A stretch of DNA of 64,000 nucleotides from Trichodesmium sp002260545. Lineage in GTDB: Bacteria; Cyanobacteriota; Cyanobacteriia; Cyanobacteriales; Microcoleaceae. The position numbers and the translations under genes are program-made. The notes below the pieces were generated by a model that worked only from the letters and a program-made list of their open reading frames with translations, made no database searches and was not told the DNA's origin. Shown piece after piece: positions 1-8,455 of the stretch. The stretch lies in NCBI RefSeq assembly GCF_050016015.1, contig NZ_JBNHEQ010000195.1, positions 29,474 through 93,473 on the forward strand. The letters are read 5' to 3'. Within the stretch, counting starts at the first letter, position 1. Each line of letters begins with the position of its first letter.

Positions 1-1115
1 AAAGCATGAATAATTTCTTCAGCAACTGCTTTTGCTAATAGTGGTGGAACTGAATTACCAACCTGTCTAAAACCATGCCATTTTGTTACATGAAATCTAA
101 ACCAATCAGGATATGAATGTAGTCTTGCTGCTTCTCTAACTGTGATACACCTAGGTGTAAATGGATGTATTGGTCTAGGAGAAGTATAGGCACCTCTACT
201 ACTTGGGGTTCCTGCTCTGAGAGTATTACAAATACCCTCAGGATTTAGTTTATAAAAGTGACTTACTGATTCAATTTTTCCTGGTTCTGTAGCACTAAAT
301 CTTGCTATTGATTTTTCTGTATGTTTTGTGCGTAAACTAGAAGTTAATATTGTCCAGTCGTATGCACGTTTATAAGAATAATTATTATTTAAACGTCTCA
401 AACTACGCAGTTTTCCAGCATATTTACTGGGTTTACGATAATCATTTTCTGCTTTTACCCAATCTATTTCTAGTAATTCTGGATAATTTTCTACTTCTGG
501 TAAATCTCCTATTGCATCCCAGACAGTTATATAGTTTTCTAATTTTTTATCTATTTTAATTTGAGGATAATTTGGTAGTGTTAAACCATTTTGACATCCG
601 AGCAAAAATAATCTTTCTCGATGCTGTGGAACACCATAATTAACAGCATTTAAAACTTGGTAAGGTTGCTGTACTTGATAACCATTTTTATAGAATTTAT
701 CAATGACTTCCTCAAGAAAAAATTTGTGTTTTCCTATAGCTAAACCTTTGACGTTTTCTATGACAAAATATTTTGGTTTTAATTCCAAAACTAGCCGTAA
801 AAAATGAGAGATAAGTTCATTGCGCGGATCGTCTAAAGCACGTTTTCCAATCTGAGAAAATCCTTGACATGGAGGACCGCCAAAAATTACATCAATTTCT
901 CTATTTGGAATATTTAATTTCTCTCTAATTTCATCCCCTGTCAGTTCAACAACATTACGACATAATATAGACCAAAAGGGAAAATTAAACTTATGAGTAG
1001 CGCAGTGGATAGGGTCTAATTCTACAGAAACAGGTATATCAAATCCTGCTTGTTCAAAGCCAAGGGTCATACCTCCTGCACCAGCAAATAAATCGATACC
1101 AATTGGTCGTTGCAT
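1..1115 (-). CDS. DNA (cytosine-5) methyltransferase, 3' end cut by window edge
   Basis: Transfers a methyl group from SAM to carbon 5 of cytosine in DNA. Reading the minus strand from ATG at 1115 gives 371 uninterrupted codons to the window edge. Visible family motifs: the SAM-binding DLFAGAGGMTLGF near residues 8-20; GGPPCQGFSQ with the catalytic Cys at about residue 83; ENVKG at 120-124; QHRERLF at 164-170; and the late motif GNSVPP close to the edge. Nearly the whole catalytic fold is therefore present and only the last residues are missing. No restriction endonuclease is visible on this side, so it may be an orphan methylase or have its partner outside the window. Family assignment is firm; the target sequence cannot be read. 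Confidence 0.93.
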   Translation of the reverse strand, partial: MQRPIGIDLFAGAGGMTLGFEQAGFDIPVSVELDPIHCATHKFNFPFWSILCRNVVELTGDEIREKLNIPNREIDVIFGGPPCQGFSQIGKRALDDPRNELISHFLRLVLELKPKYFVIENVKGLAIGKHKFFLEEVIDKFYKNGYQVQQPYQVLNAVNYGVPQHRERLFLLGCQNGLTLPNYPQIKIDKKLENYITVWDAIGDLPEVENYPELLEIDWVKAENDYRKPSKYAGKLRSLRRLNNNYSYKRAYDWTILTSSLRTKHTEKSIARFSATEPGKIESVSHFYKLNPEGICNTLRAGTPSSRGAYTSPRPIHPFTPRCITVREAARLHSYPDWFRFHVTKWHGFRQVGNSVPPLLAKAVAEEIIHA

Positions 1116-1717
1116 AGAAAATTTCAAGATTAACTATTAATCTTAATTAAATTTAACTTTTGCTATTATATCAACTCTATTTCAGCAGTTACCAAAACTC
1201 ATATAACAAAATTAAATCTGAAATAATTCCATGAAATTACTGTGTTATCGAAGTTTATAGTCTAGAAAATCTTACTTTCGACTTTTGAATTTTGACTTTT
1301 AACTTTTAATTTTTATAAAACAGGATTAAATACCCTAAGAATTTAGCCATCAGCTATTAACTTAGTTGAAAAATCAAGCCAAAATTAAAAGTTGCTCTAA
1401 AAAGCATATTACCTAATATTTCTTATTAATTATACCAATTCCTAAAAGTAACGCTATAGTTGGGGAAAACTTCAGTTATTAAGTAATTAACACAGGTCGA
1501 GTAAATGTTTTACTAATTTGAGCCATGAAGACTGTCAATTATTCTTATTTTTACTTCTCCCGTACGGACTTTGCATGCGAACGTCCCTACACTCCCCTAC
1601 TCTGAAATAGATAAAGTTTTTGAGAAATGGTATTACTTGGTATAGGATGATTAATAAAGAAAAGCTATTTGCGTAGCATTCCGCAGGAAAAAGTGAAGGG
1701 TAATACCTGAATGCTTA
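1116..1717. other. Gene-free stretch with one interspersed repeat
   Basis: No reading frame resembles a protein. Bases 1431-1635 are one copy of a repeat family found three more times in the window. Bases 1690-1715 resemble the end of a GTAAGC-type MITE (...gaatgcttac). The rest is AT-rich sequence without a recognisable signal. Confidence 0.6.
1431..1635 (+). repeat. Interspersed repeat, TATACCAATT family, copy 1
   Basis: About 205 bp running from tataccaattcc to gagaaatggtatta. It shares 'cttcagttattaagtaatta', 'acttctcccgtacgg' and 'agataaagtttttgaga' with copies at 6629-6843 and 9874-10126 (both inverted) and 63811 to the window end. The ends form an imperfect inverted repeat (ATACCAATTCC against AATACCATTTC), so it is probably a small non-autonomous element. 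No coding capacity. Confidence 0.75.
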
Positions 1718-2563
1718 CTAAATACCTATTTTATACTCTCTAAAATTTTCGTTGGGATTTCCATATATTCTCAAAACCGCTATGGGTTGATTATTTTCGT
1801 CTTTCACAACATAATACCATCGAAATTTTGTCTCGTCGTTAATTACTTTTAATAATTCTGGCTTTCCTTGAAAGGCTGCTTGAATTGCTTTTTCGTATTC
1901 TTTAGCCACAAATAAACGTTCTAATTTTCTTTTTTCTTTTTTAGCATAAATTCTATTTGATGAATATTGCCAAATCACTGTACTATCTTTTCGATCTGGC
2001 AGATATAAAATCATACTATTTACAAAGGATAGTTTTTGCACATTTTTAATTAAATCATTCATTGTTTCTGGCACATTTTTTTGAGGAGAAGCACTTATTT
2101 GACTAATTTGTTGTACAAATTTATTTTGTAAATTTTGTATTTGTTCGGCAGTGATTCTTTTAAAGACTTTAGTACGGTGAACTGTAATGCGATAATTGAC
2201 AAAAGAGAGACTACCAATAATCGCTGAAAAAATAGCAAATATGCCGACAATATAAAGTAAATAAGTAGATTTTGGAGCTTCTGATTTAGGGGTTAAATTT
2301 CCTCCTTATTGACTCCGTTGAAGTGAGCTAATAGCAGTCACTATTTCTTGAATACCTAACACTAATGTTATAGCGACACCAAACATACTTAGAGCGACAC
2401 TGGCAAAAAATATTCCCTGTAAAACATTTTCAACTTGATAACTAAATATATCCCAATTTAGTATATCATCAAAAATTCCTAATACTACTAAAGTCGCACC
2501 TAATATTAAGAGAAAAATTGTAATGACGACTGTTAGGGATAATAGTTTTACTTTCTTCAGCAT
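1718..2563 (-). pseudogene. Membrane protein of unknown function split by an in-frame TAA
   Basis: From ATG at 2563 the frame reads 85 codons and meets TAA at 2306-2308. Without any frame change it continues open for another 195 codons to the stop at 1718. The first part has two hydrophobic segments (about residues 8-33 and 50-72). The second part opens with a third (TYLLYIVGIFAIFSAIIG) followed by a soluble domain ending KIGI. There is no ATG or GTG near the start of the second part; the first GTG is at 2074, downstream of the third membrane segment. A purine-rich GGAGGAAATT follows the stop but no proper start codon follows it. I read this as one three-helix membrane protein broken by one nonsense change; readthrough is possible. 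Family not recognised. Confidence 0.65.
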
Positions 2564-2772
2564 GGTTAATTCTATTAACTTATACCAATTAGATCGGAGA
2601 TTATTACAGTAAAAATTAAAAAGAGAGGCAATGGGAAAAAATAATATTTTAATTTTTCCTTATTCCCTCTCTCTAAATATTTCATAATTTTAGGTTACTG
2701 GCTGTGAAAACAGCTTTTTGTTGTTAATTTGGAAGCTAATAGCTGAAAGCTTACCTTGAAAATGGTAAAATT

Positions 2773-4287
2773 TTAACTTTTCACTTTTGAGTTTTGACTT
2801 AAACCATACTTATTTATCAGAGCATCTCTCGCTTGCTCTCGATCATCAAAATGAATTTTTTCCGTCCCCAGAATTTGATAATCTTCGTGACCTTTTCCAG
2901 CTATTAATACCCCATCTCCAGGTTGAGCTTCCTTAATAGCACCATGAATAGCTTCAGAGCGATCGCCTATTACTAAAGGCTTAACTTCTGGAGATATTCC
3001 CTCTACAATATCCTCTAAAATTTTTTCCGGGTCTTCAGTGCGGGGGTTATCAGAAGTCACCACAACTAAATCTGATAACTCAGCAGCAATTTTCCCCATT
3101 TTTGGTCGCTTAGTCCGGTCGCGATCGCCTCCACAACCAAACACACAAATCATCCGACCAGGAATAAAAGGTCGTGCTGCTTTTAACAAATTCTCTAAAC
3201 TATCAGGAGTATGAGCATAATCAACTATTACACTTACATCTTGCTCTTCTGTCACTTGTACCTTTTCCATCCGACCAGGTACTCCCGGAAATTCTGATAA
3301 CTGAGCAACCACCATTGGCAAATCTAAACCCAAATGCAAAGTTGCTCCCACCGCAGCTAACATATTAGATAAATTGTACTGTCCTACCAATGGCAAACTA
3401 AAAGGAATCTCCCCCTGGGGAGTATGCAAAATTCCCTTAACTCCCGTGGGTTGATATTCTAAATCTGATGCCCATAAATCAGCAGAAGTGTCACTCGTGC
3501 TATAACTCCAAACCCTTTCCGACTCTAGTCTGGCAATTAACTTTTTGCCATAGGGGTCATCAGCATTAACTATCGCGCGACCCTTAAGATAATCGGAACT
3601 AAACAGCAACGCTTTCGCCTCAAAGTAATCATCCATATCTTTGTGATAGTCGAGATGATCTTGCGTCAAATTAGTAAATACCGCCACCTCATAAGTACAA
3701 CCCCAAACTCGCTTTTGATGCAAAGAGTGAGAACTAACTTCCATCACTCCATATTTACTACCTGCTGCTACTGCTTGCGCCAATTGATTTTGCAATTCCA
3801 CTGGGAAAGGTGTGGTGTAAGCTGCAGTTTCTGCAAATCCTGGCCAACGCGCATAAAGAGTACCAAATAAAGCAGTCGGTAGTTGAGCATTATTCAGGAG
3901 AAATTCGACTAAATGGGTAGTGGTGGTTTTGCCGTTGGTGCCAGTGATACCTACCATTTTCATTTTTTGTCCGGGATAGTCATAGAAAGCAGCAGCAATT
4001 TCTGGGCAAATTTGACTCATATCAGCAACTGGGATAACACACTCATTTTTTGCCGGATGTTTTGTTGCTGCGGAATGAGAAACTATAGCTCCCACAGCAC
4101 CATTAGCGATCGCGCTTGACCAGAAGTCTCCCCCATCAACGCGGGTGCCAGGAATTCCTAAAAATAAATCCCCTGGTTTACAAGCATGAGAATTTGTGGC
4201 TAAACCTTTAATTTCTGTTTCTAAAGCTTGGTGATTATTGGTAAGTGAAATACTTGGAACTTTTGCTAATAATTCTTTTAATTTCAT
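2773..4287 (-). CDS. murE: UDP-N-acetylmuramoyl-tripeptide synthetase MurE (meso-DAP adding)
   Basis: Cytoplasmic ATP-dependent ligase adding the third residue, expected to be meso-diaminopimelate, to UDP-MurNAc-L-Ala-D-Glu in peptidoglycan synthesis. The 504-residue length is normal for the family. Visible motifs: the ATP-binding loop GITGTNGKTTT at residues 113-123; the Mur-ligase VDYAHTPDSL; the C-terminal-domain GCGGDRDRTKRP; and DNPR at 413-416, the signature that selects DAP rather than lysine. A GGAG seven bases before ATG 4287 supports the start. It stands alone, without other mur genes, as is common in cyanobacteria. Confidence 0.96.
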   Translation of the reverse strand: MKLKELLAKVPSISLTNNHQALETEIKGLATNSHACKPGDLFLGIPGTRVDGGDFWSSAIANGAVGAIVSHSAATKHPAKNECVIPVADMSQICPEIAAAFYDYPGQKMKMVGITGTNGKTTTTHLVEFLLNNAQLPTALFGTLYARWPGFAETAAYTTPFPVELQNQLAQAVAAGSKYGVMEVSSHSLHQKRVWGCTYEVAVFTNLTQDHLDYHKDMDDYFEAKALLFSSDYLKGRAIVNADDPYGKKLIARLESERVWSYSTSDTSADLWASDLEYQPTGVKGILHTPQGEIPFSLPLVGQYNLSNMLAAVGATLHLGLDLPMVVAQLSEFPGVPGRMEKVQVTEEQDVSVIVDYAHTPDSLENLLKAARPFIPGRMICVFGCGGDRDRTKRPKMGKIAAELSDLVVVTSDNPRTEDPEKILEDIVEGISPEVKPLVIGDRSEAIHGAIKEAQPGDGVLIAGKGHEDYQILGTEKIHFDDREQARDALINKYGLSQNSKVKS

Positions 4288-4525
4288 ATTAGGAACTCCG
4301 ATAATTTTTTAAAGTTTTTTTATCTAGAATTTTTACTTTATTTAGGTTTAATAGAATCTATCAAATATTTGCTAAACCAAATTTTTTTATGGGCGTTTTT
4401 TTTCCTCTGGTTATTAATGGCAGATCAAGAAATCTTGTTCTTTAACCCGCCACTTGAACTTTTGATTTATGCAAGAAATTAGGCTGAACAACTATAAGGA
4501 TTTTTTTGTCTTCTATAACAAAAAT

Positions 4526-4801
4526 TTACAGATATTTTTGTAACATTTGCTGCAATTTTCTCACTGGCATTCGAGGAGAGGGCCGTGGTATCAGCTTTTC
4601 GGTTGTTGTATCTGTCTCAAATACACAGAGTACAGGCACTTCATATTGATAAGCTTGGAACCAGTCATCACGGGTGGTAATGTCTCTAACCTCTAGGTTA
4701 AATTTACAGGGGTTTTCGGGGTCTTTCAGTATTTCTTCGAGTTTTTCTTGGAGTCCTTCGCAAAGGTGGCAGCCTGGTTTACTGTATAAGATCAGGTTCA
4801 T
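4526..4801 (-). CDS. Glutaredoxin-like small protein (DUF836 type)
   Basis: A 91-residue thioredoxin-fold protein. The N-terminus reads LILYSKPGCHLCEGL, with a CxxC redox pair at residues 11 and 14 right after the first beta strand. The middle has the cis-proline element YEVPVLCVF. This fits the glutaredoxin-like DUF836 family, whose substrates are mostly unknown. It lies 238 bp upstream of murE on the same strand, probably as its own unit. Confidence 0.85.
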   Translation of the reverse strand: MNLILYSKPGCHLCEGLQEKLEEILKDPENPCKFNLEVRDITTRDDWFQAYQYEVPVLCVFETDTTTEKLIPRPSPRMPVRKLQQMLQKYL

Positions 4802-5192
4802 AATTGAGATTAAATTCTGGAAAATCTGTTAGTTTAATTATTGTATGATGTGAACTACCTAATACCAAGTGTGATAAATGTTTATTATAAATGGTAGAAG
4901 CAAGGAAGAAGGAATAAATATTTAAGAAAAGAGGGAAAATAATAGATATAGCTGGCTAGAATGAATTTCAGCAGCTATTTTTAACTATCTCCCATTGAGA
5001 TGCACTTTTTGTAGCATTCTTTTTTCATACATGGTATAACACCAATGCTCTTGCTATGGCGTAGGCTTCTATTTTCACAGGGAATTGCATCTAATAAGAC
5101 TGAAGTTTTACCAGACGACTTATCAATGAATAAGACTTTAAATAAATCAATCCGGTTTAAAGCCTCTCCGTTTCAATGGATAATTAATAATT

Positions 5193-5382
5193 AGGGCTTG
5201 CTGATTAAATCTTAAAGCATTTACAGATAAAGGTTTTAGCCTATTTAGGTCTGGAAAAAGTACCTAGTTTTCAGCTCTTTATACTCAAAAAGTTAGCATT
5301 TTGGGTAAGAGTTGAGCAAAAAAATTACTCCCCTACTCCCCCGCTCCCCTACTCCTTAAAAAAGACTTTTTCAGCAAACCCT
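5193..5382 (+). repeat. MITE-like element, AGGGCTTGCTGA family, copy A
   Basis: 190 bp from agggcttgctgattaaatc to tttttcagcaaaccct; the first and last 11 bases form an imperfect inverted repeat. The interior 'ctcaaaaagttagcatttt' and 'ttactcccctactccc' recur in copies at 42127-42331 and partly at 51404-51540, with a rearranged copy at 44926-45205 and an interrupted inverted one ending at 10421. Flanks aatt/aatt could be a short target duplication. Confidence 0.75.
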
Positions 5383-5509
5383 AATTAGAGAGAGTTTTTA
5401 TGATCCACTCTCCATTATTCATTATCCATTATCAATGAATGAAATTTCCTCAAAGTAGTATTATTCCTTAAACTGCTAAAAGTTTATACCCAATCAACTT
5501 GAAAACTGC

Positions 5510-5665
5510 TTTCATTAATTGATAATTGATAATGGATAATTGATAATTACCTCTGGTTAAAACCGAGAGGATTGAAGATCAGGAAATATCATTTCTTTTT
5601 TTTCCCTTAAAAGGGGAGGCTTTAAACCAGAATTATTTAATTATTAATAATTAATAATTGGGTAA
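5510..5665. repeat. AT-rich interspersed element with two internal hairpins, TAATTGATAAT family
   Basis: Bounded by runs of TTGATAATTGATAATGGATAA on one side and ttaattattaataattaata on the other. Between them are 'ttacctctggttaaaaccgaga' and 'cccttaaaaggggaggctttaaacc', the latter a cccctt/aagggg-type hairpin. The same design recurs at about 7695-7935, 13080-13260, 31825-31865, 37935-38110, 47800-48195, 56000-56150, 59337-59492, 59795-59945 and 62005-62265. Two of those copies sit inside a gene, so it is mobile or was. Confidence 0.7.
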
Positions 5666-5667
5666 TT

Positions 5668-6402
5668 CTAATTGAATTTTGGACAAAAAAGCTGCAAAAT
5701 ATTACTACGAAAATTCTCCAATTCGGTCGAGGGATTTTTAACTGTAAATGCTTCCGATAAAGCATCAGAAAATAAATTACGTTCAGCCAAAAATTTAACT
5801 TTAGCTAAAGCAATAGTTTCTGGTGTAGCTTTTGCTTGTTTTAAACCAGTCTCAAGTTTTTCTAACTCTTGAGTAATCACCTCACGTTGTGGAACATCCA
5901 TAACTCTAAAAGTCTCTCTTCTGAAATCAGACCAAGAATACTCAGAATAAGGTGAATCAAATACTCTCCAATAATAAGTATTACCAGGTTTTAATGATTC
6001 CCCATTGTAAATAATTATTTGCTGATTATCTTGAATTTTTTCAGCCCACAAAACCTGCTCACTATTAGCTGGACGAATTGATATTTGTTCCAATTTTCCT
6101 TGCCAAATAAATGTCGGACGAGTATTCCAAATTAATATCGGAGGAGTATCCGAAATTTTCCCCTCGACTTCTATTAAACCAGGAGAAACCAAACACAAAC
6201 TACCACCTCGAGTAGTACCATCTTTGGGGATTACTGGGGGGTCTTCTGAATCGTGAGAAAATGAATCTTTAAAAACTTTTTTCCACTGATCATTAGTATG
6301 ATTTTTTTCGGGAATATTTTGTGCTTTAATTACGGATGAAGCTCCCAAAAATGCTATTGTTAGTGAGAGGCAAAATAGCAGTAAATTTAGTTTTTTATTC
6401 AT
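5668..6402 (-). CDS. Exported protein of unknown function (resembles cyanobacterial DUF928-type proteins)
   Basis: 244 residues. A signal peptide (KLNLLLFCLSLTIAFLGASS, cleavage probably after SVIKA-Q near residue 28) is followed by a low-complexity linker and then a beta-rich domain: TRGGSLC at about 64-70, TRPTFIWQGK, and GNTYYWRVFDS, a pattern reminiscent of immunoglobulin-like folds. The last 80 residues are helical. The TRGG-C motif and the W/F-rich strands resemble exported cyanobacterial proteins often found near CHAT-domain genes; a CHAT gene lies far off at 48388. AGAGGA lies seven bases before ATG 6402. Function unknown. Confidence 0.7.
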   Translation of the reverse strand: MNKKLNLLLFCLSLTIAFLGASSVIKAQNIPEKNHTNDQWKKVFKDSFSHDSEDPPVIPKDGTTRGGSLCLVSPGLIEVEGKISDTPPILIWNTRPTFIWQGKLEQISIRPANSEQVLWAEKIQDNQQIIIYNGESLKPGNTYYWRVFDSPYSEYSWSDFRRETFRVMDVPQREVITQELEKLETGLKQAKATPETIALAKVKFLAERNLFSDALSEAFTVKNPSTELENFRSNILQLFCPKFN

Positions 6403-6628
6403 AAAAATCCTCTTGTTAATATTTTGGAAAATTTTGAGAGTAGTCAGATAAGGAAGAAAATTGTGGTAATGGAAATGATGCTTTACTGCAAATAAATATC
6501 ATCATAAAAATTCAGTAAGTGGGAAAGTGTCTGTGTGTCTTGAGTGGGTCTTAATAACGTTTCACAGAAGTTATAAAGTCAGTAGGGGGTGATTTCCTAC
6601 GGGATGCTCCGCAAATGCTCTTCGCCCC

Positions 6629-6843
6629 TAATACCATTTCTCAAAAACTTTATCTATTTGAGAGTAGGGGAGTACGGGAGTAGGTAAGGACGTTGCATAA
6701 GGGCGTCCGTACCGGAGAAGCAAACATAAAAATAATTAACATAATTACTAGCGAAAATCAGCAAAAAAATAATTCTGATTGTATCGATAAGTTAATAACT
6801 GAAGTATCGCCCAAGTATAGCAAGACTTTTGGGAATTGGTATA
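6629..6843 (-). repeat. Interspersed repeat, TATACCAATT family, copy 2 (inverted)
   Basis: Runs from taataccatttctcaaaaac to gggaattggtata and shares its whole outline with copy 1 at 1431-1635 in reverse orientation. The middle holds the Cyt-rich 'gtacggg' segment. Confidence 0.72.
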
Positions 6844-7410
6844 AGACTCCTGTAGTGGCAAATGGCCATTAGCTACGCACAACTTTCCTATCGGAATGCT
6901 CCGCTTTCCATGTCGGCTCAAGCGCCGAAACGTTTTACATGTTCCGTAGGAAAACGCCCCTACCACTAAAATCTTACAACTTAAATATGATTGCTATATT
7001 ACGTCAATAAATAGGATTTAGAAATAGAAATTCCAAGTATAAGAAAGTTTTTGATAATTAGTATAACCCCTTTATTATAGCACTTTTAAAATCGATAAAC
7101 TACAGTATTTCAAGCAAACTCAAAGCATTTTTCGACTCCCGAATACCAAGATTTTGTGTTTTACTAATCATAAAAAGCGCTGTCTATCAAGTCTGTTGGT
7201 ATCGTTTGTGTAAACCTAGGGAAAATATCTGCTCAATAATAGTTTTTCCTTCTTTGTTACTTCTTACTTCCTTACCGAAACTTTGTAATACCAAATTCAA
7301 ACAAGGCAGTTACATCTTAATTTGTGATTTATTACTACAATAAAAAATTGTAAATCCCATAAATTGTAAAAATAAAACCTTTTTTACTCTTTTTTATTAT
7401 GTTTTTTTCC

Positions 7411-7606
7411 CTGTCCCCTATTCCCTGTTCCCTGTTCCCTATGTTGTGACTGTAGCAATATTTTATGAAATTGGTATATAGCGTTTCTCAAGCTTATGAG
7501 GTACACAAGCTCTTTAATTTCTTTTCTATTCCTGATTCCTCATTCCCTATTCCCTGTTCCCTCCATACCTGTTCCCTGTTCCCTATTCCCTATTCCCTGT
7601 TCCCTA
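7411..7606. repeat. Heptanucleotide repeats TTCCCTR
   Basis: Two blocks of the 7-base unit ttccctg/ttcccta (7411-7443 and 7543-7606). The same unit occurs at 10558-10595 and 19841-19860. Short tandemly repeated heptanucleotides are a known feature of filamentous cyanobacterial genomes. Confidence 0.8.
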
Positions 7607-7650
7607 AAACAAACGAATTTTGTACCTCACGCTTCTTGGGAATTGCTATA
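7477..7650 (+). repeat. MITE-like element with long TATAGC inverted ends
   Basis: 174 bp. The left end reads tatagcgtttctcaagctta and continues tgaggtaca. The right end reads tgtacctcacgcttcttggg and continues aattgctata. These are imperfect inverted repeats of about 30 bp. A 123-bp relative with the arms reversed is at 31122-31244, and a lone arm lies near 19738. The heptamer block sits in the middle. Confidence 0.7.
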
Positions 7651-8113
7651 ATACTGATGCTACTGAACATGATTTCACTCGTAAAAATTTTACCGAAATA
7701 ATTAATAATTAAACAATTAAATAATTAGATAATTGACGCCTTGAAGCCTCCCCTTTCAAAGGGAAAAAGCGGTCGATAGATGGCGAGGTTTCCCGCTCTT
7801 GCAGAGCCGCTTCGCTAACGCCATATCTAATCGACCAAGAGAAATAAATATTTTCCCCCTTTGTGTCAATCCTCTCCCTAAAAGGGAGAGGTAATTATCA
7901 ATTATCAATTATCCATTATCAATTATCCATTATCCATTAATAAACCGATCGCTACATATCAAACAAACCAGATGTCATACTGTTTAGACTTTAGGCTTAA
8001 CTCAAGCTGCAATATTATCATTTAAACCTTTGTAAAGTCATTCTGTGGAATGTCTCTACTTTGAATTGAGTATAATTATCTAGAATTAATACTATAGTCA
8101 ACAAAAAAATAGT

Positions 8114-8196
8114 AAAGACAGAACAAATTATCTAAAAAATAGAACAAAAAATGGAAAGACAGAACAAATTATCTAAAAAATGGAACAGAAAAATGG
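8114..8196. repeat. Two 41-bp direct repeats upstream of a response regulator
   Basis: The unit 'aaagacagaacaaattatct' followed by aaaaaatRgaaca starts at 8114 and again at 8155 with only a few differences. It lies about 260 bp before the REC-PAS-GGDEF gene. It could be a regulator-binding array or a simple duplication. Confidence 0.6.
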
Positions 8197-8346
8197 GATA
8201 CTTTTTATAAAGTAGTTGTAAAATCAAGAGTTATTTTTGATCAATACTATTCTTGGTCAATATTCGACATAAAATTAAGAGAGTGTTTATAATCATTAAC
8301 TTACATAAAAAATACCAAATAACTAAATCAGAACTTACGGAGGTGA

Positions 8347-8421
8347 ACCCATAAACCCGGTTTATCGTAGACTTATATTACTCAAAACAACGATTTACCG
8401 TAGAAACCGGGTTTATTTGCG
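8347..8421. repeat. Inverted repeat with ataaacccggttta arms
   Basis: The left arm ends in cataaacccggtttat and the right arm reads aaaccgggtttat, with about 45 bases between. A partial 'gaacttacg...gcgtaagtcct' frame (8332-8430) encloses it, linking it to the AGGACTTACGCA element at 31652-31765. Palindromic ataaacccggtttat-like motifs also occur at 19630-19700. Confidence 0.6.
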
Positions 8422-8455
8422 TAAGTCCTATAAATATAATAATTAGGTAAAGATA

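Larger units (their letters stand above)
4802..5667. other. Repeat-filled intergenic region
   Basis: No gene seen. It contains a GGGCTTGCTGA-family element (5193-5382) and an AT-rich TAATTGATAAT-bounded element (about 5510-5665). Base 4850 onward carries 'taataccaagtgtgat', also seen near 13287. Confidence 0.6.
6403..8455. other. 2-kb gene-free region packed with repeats
   Basis: I find no credible gene. The contents are a TATACCAATT-family copy (6629-6843), a block with the 'catgtcggctcaagcgccg' style GC-richer module (about 6880-6960), TTCCCTG/TTCCCTA heptamers (7411-7443 and 7543-7606), an element with TATAGC...GCTATA ends (7477-7650), an AT-rich hairpin element (7695-7935), a 41-bp tandem direct repeat (8114-8196) and a hairpin (8347-8421). 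Short open frames across it are repeat artefacts. Confidence 0.65.

Noticed and set aside
350..559. Plus-strand open frame of 69 codons
   Set aside because: It is the antisense of the cytosine methyltransferase gene; composition follows the real gene.
6748..6966. Minus-strand 72-codon frame
   Set aside because: Falls across the TATACCAATT element and the GC-richer palindromic module; no protein character.
7465..7701. Plus-strand 78-codon frame
   Set aside because: Mostly translated TTCCCTR heptamers inside a MITE-like element.
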